Of a stretch of 15,331 nucleotides of DNA, positions 1 through 6,186 are shown one piece after another. The stretch's first letter is position 1, and each line of letters begins with the position of its first letter. Under the pieces are notes generated by a model. The model was not told the DNA's origin. It worked only from the letters and a program-made list of their open reading frames with translations, and did not search any database. The stretch is from CAZLKN01 sp964560135. Its GTDB lineage: Bacteria > Actinomycetota > JAICYB01. Location of the stretch: contig CAZLKN010000064.1 of the NCBI GenBank assembly GCA_964560135.1, forward strand, positions 1-15,331. Reading direction: 5' to 3'. Position numbers and translations under genes: made by a program.

Positions 1-2
1 TG

Positions 3-98
3 GGCGATGCGGAGGGCAAGGTGACTTGGATCTCTCCGGATGGTGCGGTGTACGGCCTGCCGCCGGTGATCCGGCGTGCCCGTTCCCCGGGGGCCTGA
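3..98 (+). CDS. C-terminal end of an unidentified protein (partial, cut by window start)
   Basis: An open frame runs from the window edge to a TGA at 96-98 and encodes 31 residues: GDAEGKVTWISPDGAVYGLP, then PVIRRARSPGA. The codons mostly end in G or C, as expected for a real gene here, and a 7-bp hairpin follows the stop directly, which fits a gene end. There is too little sequence to name a family. The other forward frames either stop early or have less natural composition. Real coding is plausible but not proven. Confidence 0.4.
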   Translation, partial: GDAEGKVTWISPDGAVYGLPPVIRRARSPGA

Positions 99-116
99 GG
101 CCGGCGGGGGCCGGCC
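99..116 (+). terminator. Hairpin directly after the first gene end
   Basis: GGCCGGC (99-105), a GGGG loop and GCCGGCC (110-116) form a perfect 7-bp stem that begins one base after the stop at 96-98. No T-tract follows (the next bases are GAGTGTCG), so if it terminates it would be a GC-hairpin terminator without a U-tail, which is common in actinobacteria. A perfect 14-bp palindrome, GCAGCGCGCGCTGC, lies at 231-244 in the otherwise featureless gap before the next gene. Confidence 0.35.
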
Positions 117-315
117 GAGTGTCGCGAACAACCCATCGGCGATGTACGCGGGGGCGCCTTTCGTCTTCGCTATACACCCACATCCAACGGAGACGGACGG
201 GTGCGCTCTAGGCATCGAGGGCCGAGCGCAGCAGCGCGCGCTGCCAAATAGTTGCCAAGCTCGGTCTTGGGGGGCTCGGGTCCTGCGCTGTCGGCCGCGG
301 CGAGCAGACTGGCGC

Positions 316-583
316 ATGCGTCGCATCAGCGTGTTCTACGGCATCAACGATCTGGATGTACTGGGACGAAGATGCCCACCAGACGCCGCACTTCCATGCC
401 CGCTACGCCGGCCAGTGGGCGTCGGTGGCGATCGATCCGCCCGGCATCTTGGCGGGCAGCCTCCCCCGGCGCGCGAGGGCCATGGTCCTCGAGTGGGCGG
501 GCTTGCACCGGGAGGAGCTCCTCGCGAACTGGGAGCGCGCCGACCGGGACGAACCCCTGGAGCGGATCGTCCCTCTGCCATAG
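316..583 (+). pseudogene. DUF4160 family protein, broken by a 1-base frameshift
   Basis: The N-terminal part starts at ATG 316 (MRRISVFYGI...) and the rest continues in another frame from about 350 (MYWDEDAHQTPHFHARYAGQ and on, to TAG at 581-583). Removing one A from the AA at 346-347 gives a continuous protein beginning MRRISVFYGITIWMYWDEDA, which reads like a normal DUF4160 start followed by the family's PHFHARY segment. DUF4160 proteins are small (about 80-90 aa), of unknown biochemistry, and often lie directly upstream of a DUF2442 gene in a toxin-antitoxin-like pair, as here. The restored length would be 88 aa. No good ribosome binding site precedes 316 or the in-frame ATG at 356. Either the gene is inactivated or the assembly has a one-base error. 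Confidence 0.75.
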
Positions 584-601
584 CATGGAGGTATGGCGCA
601 G

Positions 602-862
602 ATGGTGACGGTACGCGAAGTCGAACCGCTGGACGGATTCCGACTCCGGCTCACGTTCATCGACGGCGTCGTGGGCGAGGTTGACGTGGATCCCCGCGGC
701 CGGGGGCCGATGTTCGAGCCGCTCTGCGATCCCGAGTACTTCCGCCGTGTCAGGGTGAGCCGCGCTGCGGGGACGGTCGTTTGGCCGAACGGGCTCGACC
801 TGGCTCCTGAGACCCTGCATGAGCGGGCACTGGAGTCCGGCCGTGCCGGACGAACTGCCTGA
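602..862 (+). CDS. DUF2442 domain protein
   Basis: The product is about 86 aa beginning MVTVREVEPLDGFRLRLTF. It has the DUF2442 layout: an N-terminal beta-strand pair, FIDGVVGEVDVDP, GRGPMFEPLCDPEYFRRVRV and the near-terminal WPNGLDLAPETLHERA. The ATG at 602 is preferred to the ATG at 593 because GGAGG at 587-591 lies 10 nt from 602 but only 1 nt from 593. It follows the DUF4160 stop (583) by 18 nt, so the two are probably one operon. DUF2442 proteins are often called the antitoxin-like partner of DUF4160, but biochemical support for the family is thin. Here the partner is frameshifted while this gene looks intact. Confidence 0.82.
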   Translation: MVTVREVEPLDGFRLRLTFIDGVVGEVDVDPRGRGPMFEPLCDPEYFRRVRVSRAAGTVVWPNGLDLAPETLHERALESGRAGRTA

Positions 863-1263
863 GCGGGCGGCAGATGCGGAAAGAAAAGTGGCGTGATGCC
901 TTCAGGAATCGTCGTTGGGCGCGGCGGCGAGCTGACCGCTGAAGGGACCATCCCGCCGAACGAGTTCTTCATCGATGCTCACGGTGTTGGGAGGACCGAA
1001 CCCCCTCGTTGCCAAGTAGCCTTGGGACATCCGAGCCAGGGTACGGCTTCCGCGAATTCAGCGCTGGGCCGCGATCGGTGCTGAGGCTGAGGCGGGACGT
1101 CTTCGATGCCGCGCGCCGAAGGAGCATCGTATTGTTGCCCAGAGCCTGCCGCGCGACCAGCTCTGCCACGTAGCCCCGCGCACCGCGTGGTCCAAGCCCG
1201 GCACAGGGACCCGAAGAACCCGCAAGACCAAGAAAGCACGCAAGACGCGCGAAACGCCTTTAG
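863..1263. other. About 400 bp with no convincing gene, downstream of tRNA-Sec
   Basis: Several short frames exist here, for example a 22-codon ATG frame at 873-941 and a frame of about 63 codons from 893. None has a convincing ribosome binding site, recognisable domain or consistent codon bias. The stretch lies on the 3' side of the selenocysteine tRNA, between it and a TA-like pair, where integrated elements often sit and decay. I searched by eye for a second copy of the tRNA 3' end (an attachment-site repeat) and did not find one. Confidence 0.5.
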
Positions 1264-1355
1264 CGGAGGCGGACGGGAATCGAACCCGCCCGACGGGGAT
1301 CGCCCGCCGCACTGGTTTTGAAGACCAGGGGGGGCACCAGCCCCCGAACGCCTCC
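1264..1355 (-). tRNA. selC: tRNA-Sec (anticodon TCA)
   Basis: Read on the minus strand, the gene starts GGAGGCG and ends CGCCTCC plus the discriminator G, giving a 7-bp acceptor stem. The D-arm is long, with a 6-bp stem (GGGGGC, TGGT loop, GCCCCC). The anticodon arm is CTGGT-CTTCAAA-ACCAG with anticodon TCA. A GC-rich long variable arm and a T-arm with loop TTCGATT follow. The 92-nt length, long D-stem and TCA anticodon are typical of bacterial selenocysteine tRNA, which decodes UGA with SelB and a SECIS element. CCA is not encoded. The organism should therefore carry selA, selB and selD elsewhere. No gene in this window is an obvious selenoprotein. Confidence 0.93.
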
Positions 1356-1362
1356 GAGCGCA

Positions 1363-1368
1363 ACTATA
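1363..1368 (-). promoter_or_regulatory. Likely -10 box of tRNA-Sec
   Basis: On the minus strand the box reads TATAGT and ends 8 nt before the first tRNA base. Transcription would therefore begin at or within a base of the mature 5' end. No recognisable -35 is present at the usual distance. That region is a GC-rich tandem repeat. Confidence 0.5.
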
Positions 1369-1374
1369 TCCATG

Positions 1375-1398
1375 CCCGGCCCCCGGCCCCCGGCCCCC
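1375..1398. repeat. 7-bp tandem repeat, about 3.4 copies of CCCCCGG
   Basis: GG pairs occur at 1378, 1385 and 1392, separated by runs of C with an exact 7-base period. The repeat sits between the tRNA-Sec promoter and the diguanylate cyclase start. It is a short low-complexity repeat with no assigned role, and slippage could change the length of this intergenic region. Confidence 0.6.
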
Positions 1399-1439
1399 TC
1401 AAGGTTCCGGGGGACGCTGTCGATGCAAGACCTGGAGGG

Positions 1440-2288
1440 TTGGCCGAGCGACAGGAGGACCACATCACCGACCAGGTGAGCCCGGAGGCGGTGGACGACA
1501 ACCTCTTCCGCCTGATCGTGGAGCGGAACGCCGACGCGATCCTGCTCGTGGACGCCCGCGGCCTGATCCGCTATCTCAACCCCGCCGCCGAGGATCTGCT
1601 GGGCGGCTCCGCGGAGACCATGCTCGGCACCCATTTCGGCTTCCCGCTGCGGGCCTCCGACATCCGCGAGCTGGACGTCGTCCACCCGGACACCGGGACG
1701 CGCATCGTCGAGATGCGGGTGGCCGAGACGGTCCTGGGGGACGAGACGGTGTTCGTGGCCTCGCTGCGCGACATCACCCCCCACGTGTTCACGCGTGAGG
1801 CGCTTCGGGCGATCTCGCTCGAAGACGACCTGACCGGCCTGTACAACCGGCGCGCCCTGGTGGTGCTGGCCGAACAGCAGCTCCGTCTGGCCGAGCGCAA
1901 CGCCCGTGGAACCGTGCTCCTGTACATCGACGTCGACGGCCTCAAGGAGATCAACGACACCTTCGGCCATCAGGAGGGGGACCAGACCCTGATCGACGTA
2001 GCCCGGATCCTCCGGCTGACCTTCCGCAGCTCGGACATCATCGCGAGGATCGGTGGCGACGAGTTCGCCGTGCTCGCCCCCGAGGCCAAGGAGGAGAACG
2101 GCGAGGATCTGCGTCGCCGGCTCCTGGACGCCGTGGACGGCTGGAACGCCTCCGGCGACGGGCGCGCGCTGAGTGTGAGCGTCGGCGTAGCCCGCTACGA
2201 GCAGGGATCAGCGGTGGACGTCGAGGCGCTGCTGAACGCCGCCGACGCGGACATGTACGCGCGCCGACGTCACGCCCGCGTGGGGTGA
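1440..2288 (+). CDS. Diguanylate cyclase, PAS-GGDEF
   Basis: The product is 282 aa and predicted cytoplasmic, with no signal peptide or membrane helix. Residues about 21-115 form a PAS sensor domain (NLFRLIVERNADAILLVD..., NPAAEDLLGG). Residues about 127-280 form the GGDEF domain, with DDLTGLYNRRAL, the metal/GTP motif DVDGLKEINDTFGH and an intact active-site loop GGDEF at 205-209. RSSD at 196-199 lies exactly five residues before GGDEF, matching the RxxD allosteric inhibition site. The enzyme should therefore condense two GTP into cyclic-di-GMP and be feedback-inhibited by it. The TTG at 1440 directly abuts GGAGGG, so the true start is uncertain; GTG 1476 is an alternative just before the PAS domain. 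The 3' end overlaps the converging REC-kinase gene by 19 nt. The PAS ligand is unknown. Confidence 0.92.
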   Translation: MAERQEDHITDQVSPEAVDDNLFRLIVERNADAILLVDARGLIRYLNPAAEDLLGGSAETMLGTHFGFPLRASDIRELDVVHPDTGTRIVEMRVAETVLGDETVFVASLRDITPHVFTREALRAISLEDDLTGLYNRRALVVLAEQQLRLAERNARGTVLLYIDVDGLKEINDTFGHQEGDQTLIDVARILRLTFRSSDIIARIGGDEFAVLAPEAKEENGEDLRRRLLDAVDGWNASGDGRALSVSVGVARYEQGSAVDVEALLNAADADMYARRRHARVG

Positions 2289-3394
2289 CGCCTCCCGCTC
2301 GGGAGTTCGATCCGAACCTTCGCCCCGCCCCCGTCGGTGTCCGCGATCCGGATCCGGCCCCCGTTGGCGGCCACCGCCTCCCGGGCGATGTACAGCCCGA
2401 GCCCGATCCCCGAGCCTCGGCCGTCCAGCTGCACGAACCGGTCGAAGATGCGCTCTTTGTCCTCGTCGGGGACCCCCTGCCCCCGGTCCTGGACGGTCAG
2501 GATGCCTTCCCCGCCGTCGAAGGTCCCCTCGAGGGCGATCGTCGTCCCTTCGGGGGCGAACCGCTGCGCGTTCGTGACGACGTTGCGCAGGGCGTGCTGG
2601 ACGAGCTCCTCGTCCACGAAGACCGTGCCCTCGGTCGGGCAGCGGATCTCCACGGGCCGCTCAGGATGCCGGTCGTGGAGCTCGCGGGCCGCCCGTTCCA
2701 GCAGCGACCGCACCCGAACCGGCTGCTTGGCGTCCGCCTCCAAGGTTCCGTCGGCGATGCTGCGCATCCGGTCGAAGCGCTCCAGCAGGTGCGTCAGCCG
2801 GTCGAGGTTGCGCAGGAGCCGGTGTCCGAGGTCGGCCCGCTTGGCCTCGTCGAGCCGGTCCGCGGAGCGGACCAGCAGGGTGGCCAGGCCGTGGGCGGCC
2901 ACCACCGGGGTTGCGACCTCGTGGCGGATCACGGCGAGGACGTCGCCGATCATCCGGTCGTCCGGAACATGTGCCCTCGGCGCTTCGCGGCGCGGACTGC
3001 CGTTCACTGCAGGTGCAGCCTGCACGCCTGCCGCCGCCCGGACGGCGGCGCACACCCGGCGGGGCGAGGCGCCCTTCTCGAGGTAGTGGACGGCTCCGAG
3101 GGCCGCCGCCCTGGCCGCCATCTTGCTCGCCTCGAATCCCGACAGCACCACGACCCGGGACCGGGGGGAGACACGCCCGAGTATGGGAAGCGCCTCGAGT
3201 CCGTCCATCTCGGGCATCGACAGGTCCAGCAGGATCACGTCCGGCTCCAAACGCTCCGCGGCCTCGACGGCTTCGCGGCCGTTGCTGGCCTCGGCCACGA
3301 TCTCGAAGGAGCCGTCGAGCTCCAGCGACATTCGCAGCAGGACGCGGATGTCCTCGACGTCGTCGCAGATCAGCGTGCGGATCACGTGCGTCAT
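2270..3394 (-). CDS. Hybrid signalling protein: REC + HisKA + HATPase_c
   Basis: The product is 374 aa, soluble. Residues 1-120 are a CheY-like receiver with acidic pair D11/D12, phospho-acceptor D57 (VILLDLSMPEMDG), S85 and K107 (YLEKG). A linker is followed by an H-box with phospho-His H158 (IRHEVATP), and then by a HATPase domain with N-box (RNVVTNAQRF), G1 (DRGQGVP), F (IFDRF) and G2 (GSGIGLGLYIA). All key catalytic residues are present. Receiver-first kinases of this kind usually pass phosphate in a relay or have their kinase activity gated by the receiver. The ATG overlaps the stop of the upstream membrane protein gene (ATGA, 3391-3394), and GGGGAG lies 6 nt upstream, so the two are co-translated and probably act together. 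No separate DNA-binding output is encoded nearby. Confidence 0.9.
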   Translation of the reverse strand: MTHVIRTLICDDVEDIRVLLRMSLELDGSFEIVAEASNGREAVEAAERLEPDVILLDLSMPEMDGLEALPILGRVSPRSRVVVLSGFEASKMAARAAALGAVHYLEKGASPRRVCAAVRAAAGVQAAPAVNGSPRREAPRAHVPDDRMIGDVLAVIRHEVATPVVAAHGLATLLVRSADRLDEAKRADLGHRLLRNLDRLTHLLERFDRMRSIADGTLEADAKQPVRVRSLLERAARELHDRHPERPVEIRCPTEGTVFVDEELVQHALRNVVTNAQRFAPEGTTIALEGTFDGGEGILTVQDRGQGVPDEDKERIFDRFVQLDGRGSGIGLGLYIAREAVAANGGRIRIADTDGGGAKVRIELPSGRRHPTRA

Positions 3395-3972
3395 CCGATG
3401 CTCCCCACGCTCCGGCGTCGCAGGGCTCCCGGATGGAACTCGGTGCTCTCGTTCGCCTCGCCCAGCAGCTCCGTGATGATGCCCCGCGCCGATGCCAGCG
3501 CGCCTTCGAGAGCGTCGCGTGACCGGTCGTGCATCCCCATGTCCAGGGACATCTTCGCAACGGTGAGCCCCTGCACGATGTTGTCGTTGATCTCGAGGGC
3601 TTGCTGCTGGCGTTCCCGGAGGTCATCGAAGAGCTTGGCGCCGCGCATCAGCGGGCCGTAGGTCTTGCGTAGCGACCAGTAGTAGATGGCGACGCCCGCC
3701 GAGATCAGGTCCCAGCCCGCCAGGTCCCATCGCCAGTAGTCGCGGATGGCGGCGCCGACCTCCAGGTCCTGGCCCACGTAGGGGAGCAGCAGATGCATGC
3801 CGTGGTGGCCGTGGTGGACGGCGCACGTGAAGAAGATGGCTGCGGTGGCCAGACCCAGACGGTTGGAACGAAGCTGCTTCGAGGATGCGAGAGGGCGCAT
3901 GATGGCCCACGCGATCGAGAGATACGCGAGTGCGATCACCAGGTTCATGGTGGCACCGATCTGCCATGCCAT
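3391..3972 (-). CDS. Three-helix membrane protein with a kinase-like dimerisation helix lacking the phospho-His
   Basis: The product is 193 aa. ATG 3972 is chosen over 4005 because AAGGAG lies 7 nt upstream. Helices are predicted at about residues 9-28, 40-64 and 86-101. The second contains AVHHGHHGMH (51-60), a possible metal or heme ligand cluster. The cytoplasmic tail (about 115-170) reads LEINDNIVQGLTVAKMSLDM, closely resembling the HisKA_3 pattern ELHDxVxQxL, but the histidine is replaced by N129. No ATPase domain follows. It therefore looks like a sensor input module and dimerisation helix without catalytic capacity, whose kinase functions may be supplied by the coupled REC-HisKA-HATPase protein. 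Assignment of the tail to the kinase superfamily is by motif resemblance only. The promoter is unclear within the 83 nt after the patatin gene. Confidence 0.78.
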   Translation of the reverse strand: MAWQIGATMNLVIALAYLSIAWAIMRPLASSKQLRSNRLGLATAAIFFTCAVHHGHHGMHLLLPYVGQDLEVGAAIRDYWRWDLAGWDLISAGVAIYYWSLRKTYGPLMRGAKLFDDLRERQQQALEINDNIVQGLTVAKMSLDMGMHDRSRDALEGALASARGIITELLGEANESTEFHPGALRRRSVGSIG

Positions 3973-4055
3973 CGGATCTCTCCTTCGTCGGATGTGTTGT
4001 GGCAAGCATGCGCCGCCGGAGCACTCGAGTCCGCAGCCCGTTCGGATGGTTCGGG

Positions 4056-4913
4056 CTATCCGGAGGAACTAGCCCACGCCTCGGCGTCGAGGTAGGCCGC
4101 GGTGGCCGTCCGCGCCTGATCGATCAGCTCCGCGGAACGGCTGAAGTCGTTGTAGCGCAGGGGGCCGGGATCGATCCCTGGCAGCGTGATCATCTCGACG
4201 TGCGAGGGCGCCTGCTCGATGTCGTCTCGGTACCGGTGGGTGCGGGCGATCGAGAACGCTTGGACGAGGACATCCAGTGGCCGTTGCGGCAGCGGTCGCC
4301 GCCGTTCGAAGTTCCCGACGTTGAGGACGTACACGCGGCGCGCTCCACCCAGGATCGCGCGGGATACAGGGACGTTGTTCACCACGCCGCCGTCGAGGTA
4401 CGCCTGCCCGTCGATCCACACCGGCGGGAAGACCGCTGGAAGGGCAGCACTGGCGAGGAGGGGCTCGACCATCGCGCCCGAGGTGAACCACCGCTCGCGC
4501 CCCGTCCGCATGCAGGTCGCCACGACCTCCAGAGGCACGGCGGTCTCCTCGAAGGTGCGGTAGGGGAGCCAGCGCTCGATCGTCGCGCGCAGACCGTCGT
4601 TCGCGTACAGCGCCTCCCCCTTACGGACGAGCTGCCACGGACCGGTGAGGCGTCCCGGGAAGATCTGGGTGCCGTCGAGCTGAGACCACAGCTCCCGCAG
4701 CCGGGCGATCGATGCGTCCGAGGGATCCGTCGCGACGGCAGCGCCGTTCAGGGCCCCCACCGAGCATCCGATCACGATGTCCGGGCGGATCCCCCGGTCG
4801 ACGAGGGCGGCGAGCATGCCGACCTGGATGGCCCCGAGGTTGCCGCCTCCCCCGCACACGAACGCCGTCCGCGGGGAGCGACGATGAGCGAACAGATCAC
4901 CGATCACGGACAT
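4056..4913 (-). CDS. Patatin-like phospholipase / acyl hydrolase
   Basis: The product is 285 aa with the full patatin signature. It has the glycine-rich oxyanion loop CGGGGNLGAIQVGM (20-33), the nucleophile elbow GCSVG (49-53, Ser51), ASAALPAVFPPV (154-165) and the dyad Asp in LDGGVVNN (Asp174). It is expected to be a Ser-Asp lipid acyl hydrolase of the RssA-like bacterial type. No signal peptide or membrane helix is visible, so a cytoplasmic or peripheral location is likely. Substrate cannot be inferred. The start is set by GGGAGG, 8 nt upstream of ATG 4913. The gene has its own probable promoter about 200 nt upstream and a strikingly structured leader, so it is probably regulated after transcription starts. 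It precedes the membrane-sensor gene by 83 nt on the same strand. Confidence 0.9.
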   Translation of the reverse strand: MSVIGDLFAHRRSPRTAFVCGGGGNLGAIQVGMLAALVDRGIRPDIVIGCSVGALNGAAVATDPSDASIARLRELWSQLDGTQIFPGRLTGPWQLVRKGEALYANDGLRATIERWLPYRTFEETAVPLEVVATCMRTGRERWFTSGAMVEPLLASAALPAVFPPVWIDGQAYLDGGVVNNVPVSRAILGGARRVYVLNVGNFERRRPLPQRPLDVLVQAFSIARTHRYRDDIEQAPSHVEMITLPGIDPGPLRYNDFSRSAELIDQARTATAAYLDAEAWASSSG

Positions 4914-4915
4914 CC

Positions 4916-4934
4916 CAGCGTCCTCCCGACGCTG
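4916..4934 (-). promoter_or_regulatory. Hairpin holding the patatin Shine-Dalgarno sequence
   Basis: In the transcript CAGCGTC, GGGAG and GACGCTG form a perfect 7-bp stem with a 5-nt loop. The loop plus the first stem G is the GGGAGG ribosome binding site, and the stem ends 2 nt before the ATG. Folding would limit ribosome access. Confidence 0.6.
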
Positions 4935-4991
4935 AATCGGCCCGTCCGTGAACGGATGAAGGCAGTCAGGGGACTGGTCTTGGACGAAGAA

Positions 4992-5093
4992 CAGCGGGAA
5001 GCGGCTATCAAGCGCGCTCTCGCGACTGCTCCGGGTCTCCCCCGGAGAGCGCCTCCGGCGGCAGATGCCCCGCGTGGGTACCGCTTCCCGCTG
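4992..5093 (-). ncRNA. Candidate structured 5' leader RNA of the patatin gene (unassigned)
   Basis: A perfect 13-bp inverted repeat (4992-5004 with 5081-5093, CAGCGGGAAGCGG / CCGCTTCCCGCTG) encloses 76 nt. Inside it, further stems are possible: 5029-5035 with 5041-5047 (7 bp), 5050-5053 with 5057-5060, 5013-5016 with 5021-5024, and 5069-5071 with 5076-5078. A competing 8-bp helix (5014-5021 with 5045-5052) would exclude several of these. It lies between a promoter and the SD hairpin of the patatin gene, the usual place of a cis-regulatory RNA. I recognise no known riboswitch consensus. The alternatives are a 102-bp miniature element with 13-bp terminal repeats (no target duplication seen) or a plus-strand small ORF (ATG 4957). 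Confidence 0.45.
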
Positions 5094-5116
5094 CCTTTGG
5101 GGAAGGTTCCAACCGG

Positions 5117-5145
5117 ACCCTATTCCCGGCCCTGCGGGGTGTCAA
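5117..5145 (-). promoter_or_regulatory. Sigma70-type promoter for the patatin transcript
   Basis: On the minus strand TTGACA (5140-5145), a 17-nt spacer and TAGGGT (5117-5122) form a near-consensus actinobacterial housekeeping promoter. The start site would be near 5110, leaving a leader of about 197 nt before the ATG at 4913. It lies just downstream of the DUF72 stop codon. Confidence 0.7.
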
Positions 5146-5160
5146 GGGCCGGTTCCACGG

Positions 5161-6123
5161 TCACGACGATGCCTGTCCCGGGCCGGCGTCGAGCATGAGC
5201 TGAACGATCGTTCCCGCGGAGCGCACCGCGTAGTCCCGGTAGCAGTTGTTCATCAGCACGTGGACCTCCCGGGCGTCGGCCGCGAGGCTGTCGATCCGGG
5301 GTACCCACTCGGCGAGCTCACCGGCGCCGTAGTCGTAGCGGAAGCGCTCGGTCGTCGGGACGCCGCGTTCCGCCCAGGTCTCGGTCCGGCGGCCGTGGAA
5401 GCGCACCAGGGCGAGCGGGGCCGTGACCGTGGCCACGGGCGGGATCGAGGACCGGAACCCCTGGGGCATGTCCACGCAGACGAACGGCAGGCCGTTGTCC
5501 TCGAGCAGGGTGAGCGACCGCTCCTGGCGCTCGGGGTCGGCCATCCAGCCCGCGCTGCGGAACTCGATCGCGCAGGCCGCCCCCGGGAGCGCGGCCGCCA
5601 GCCGGTCACGGCACTCGACGAGGTACGCGCGGTTGGCGCGCGTCGGGGTGAACCACTCGGGGAACTGGAAGAGCACCGCCCCGAGCTTCCCCGCCGCCTC
5701 CAGCGGAGCGAGGGCCGACAGGAATGCCGTCCAGATCTCCTCGGTGATGTCCTCGGGCGCGTCGGCGGGGTAGAACCGGGCCTTGTCCCGGGCCGCTGCA
5801 GGGAGCCTCGCCCGGAGATCCTTCGGGAGTCCGGTGGGCCGTGTGGGATGCCGGGTGAGCAGGGAGAAGGCCTTGACGTTGAACAGGAAGTCGTCGGGCG
5901 TGCGCTCGGCCCAGAGCACGGCGTTGCGCTCCGCCGGCAGCGCGTAGTAGGTCGAGTCCACCTCGACGAGCGGGAACCGCTCGGCGTAGAACCGGAGGCG
6001 GTCCGCGGCGCTCGACACCCCCGACGGGTAGAAGAGGCCGGGTTCGATCAGCGTCTTCTCGGTCCACGAGGCGGTGCCCACGCGGATACCGCGGTCCTCC
6101 CAGAGTCGCCATGCGCCGCCCAT
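5161..6123 (-). CDS. DUF72 (YecE-like) family protein
   Basis: The product is about 320 aa. It has the DUF72 features in order: a near-N-terminal GTASWTEKT, FYPSG, RLRFYAERFPLVEVDSTYYA, FLFNVKAFSLLT, LGAVLFQFPEWF, AIEFRSAGW and a C-terminal VHVLMNNCYRDYAVRSA. The family forms a TIM-barrel-like fold and is widespread, but its reaction is not established. No secretion signal is seen. ATG 6123 is used; TTG 6132 or GTG 6126 would add one to three residues, and none has a strong ribosome binding site. It is separated from hsp20 by a strong hairpin terminator and from the patatin gene by that gene's own promoter, so it is probably monocistronic. Confidence 0.9.
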   Translation of the reverse strand: MGGAWRLWEDRGIRVGTASWTEKTLIEPGLFYPSGVSSAADRLRFYAERFPLVEVDSTYYALPAERNAVLWAERTPDDFLFNVKAFSLLTRHPTRPTGLPKDLRARLPAAARDKARFYPADAPEDITEEIWTAFLSALAPLEAAGKLGAVLFQFPEWFTPTRANRAYLVECRDRLAAALPGAACAIEFRSAGWMADPERQERSLTLLEDNGLPFVCVDMPQGFRSSIPPVATVTAPLALVRFHGRRTETWAERGVPTTERFRYDYGAGELAEWVPRIDSLAADAREVHVLMNNCYRDYAVRSAGTIVQLMLDAGPGQASS

Positions 6124-6136
6124 CACCGACAAGCGT

Positions 6137-6167
6137 AAGGCCGGGAGGCCCCCGGCCTCCCGGCTTT
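6137..6167 (-). terminator. Strong hairpin terminator after hsp20
   Basis: Perfect 11-bp arms, GCCGGGAGGCC (6140-6150) and GGCCTCCCGGC (6154-6164), flank a 3-nt loop, and outer A-T pairs extend the stem. It begins about 20 nt past the hsp20 stop and lies before the DUF72 start. The flanks are only weakly U-rich. The symmetric stem could act in both directions. Confidence 0.75.
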
Positions 6168-6186
6168 CTGGTACAGGCCCCCGTCG

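Noticed and set aside
1000..1175. tRNA-like box A (TGGCAGAGCTGG, minus strand near 1165) and T-arm-like GGGGGTTCGGTCCTCCC near 1000
   Set aside because: The two parts are about 160 nt apart, and no acceptor stem or anticodon arm joins them. Neither a tRNA nor a tmRNA can be folded.
4957..5198. Plus-strand frame starting MKAVRGLVLDEEQREAAIKR in the patatin leader
   Set aside because: It has no ribosome binding site, spans the minus-strand promoter and extends into the DUF72 end. The inverted repeats explain the region better, though the frame cannot be fully excluded.
3930..5198. 422-codon plus-strand frame opposite the patatin and sensor genes
   Set aside because: It is a shadow of minus-strand genes in GC-rich DNA. 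Its product has no recognisable domain and is full of Arg/Pro/His.
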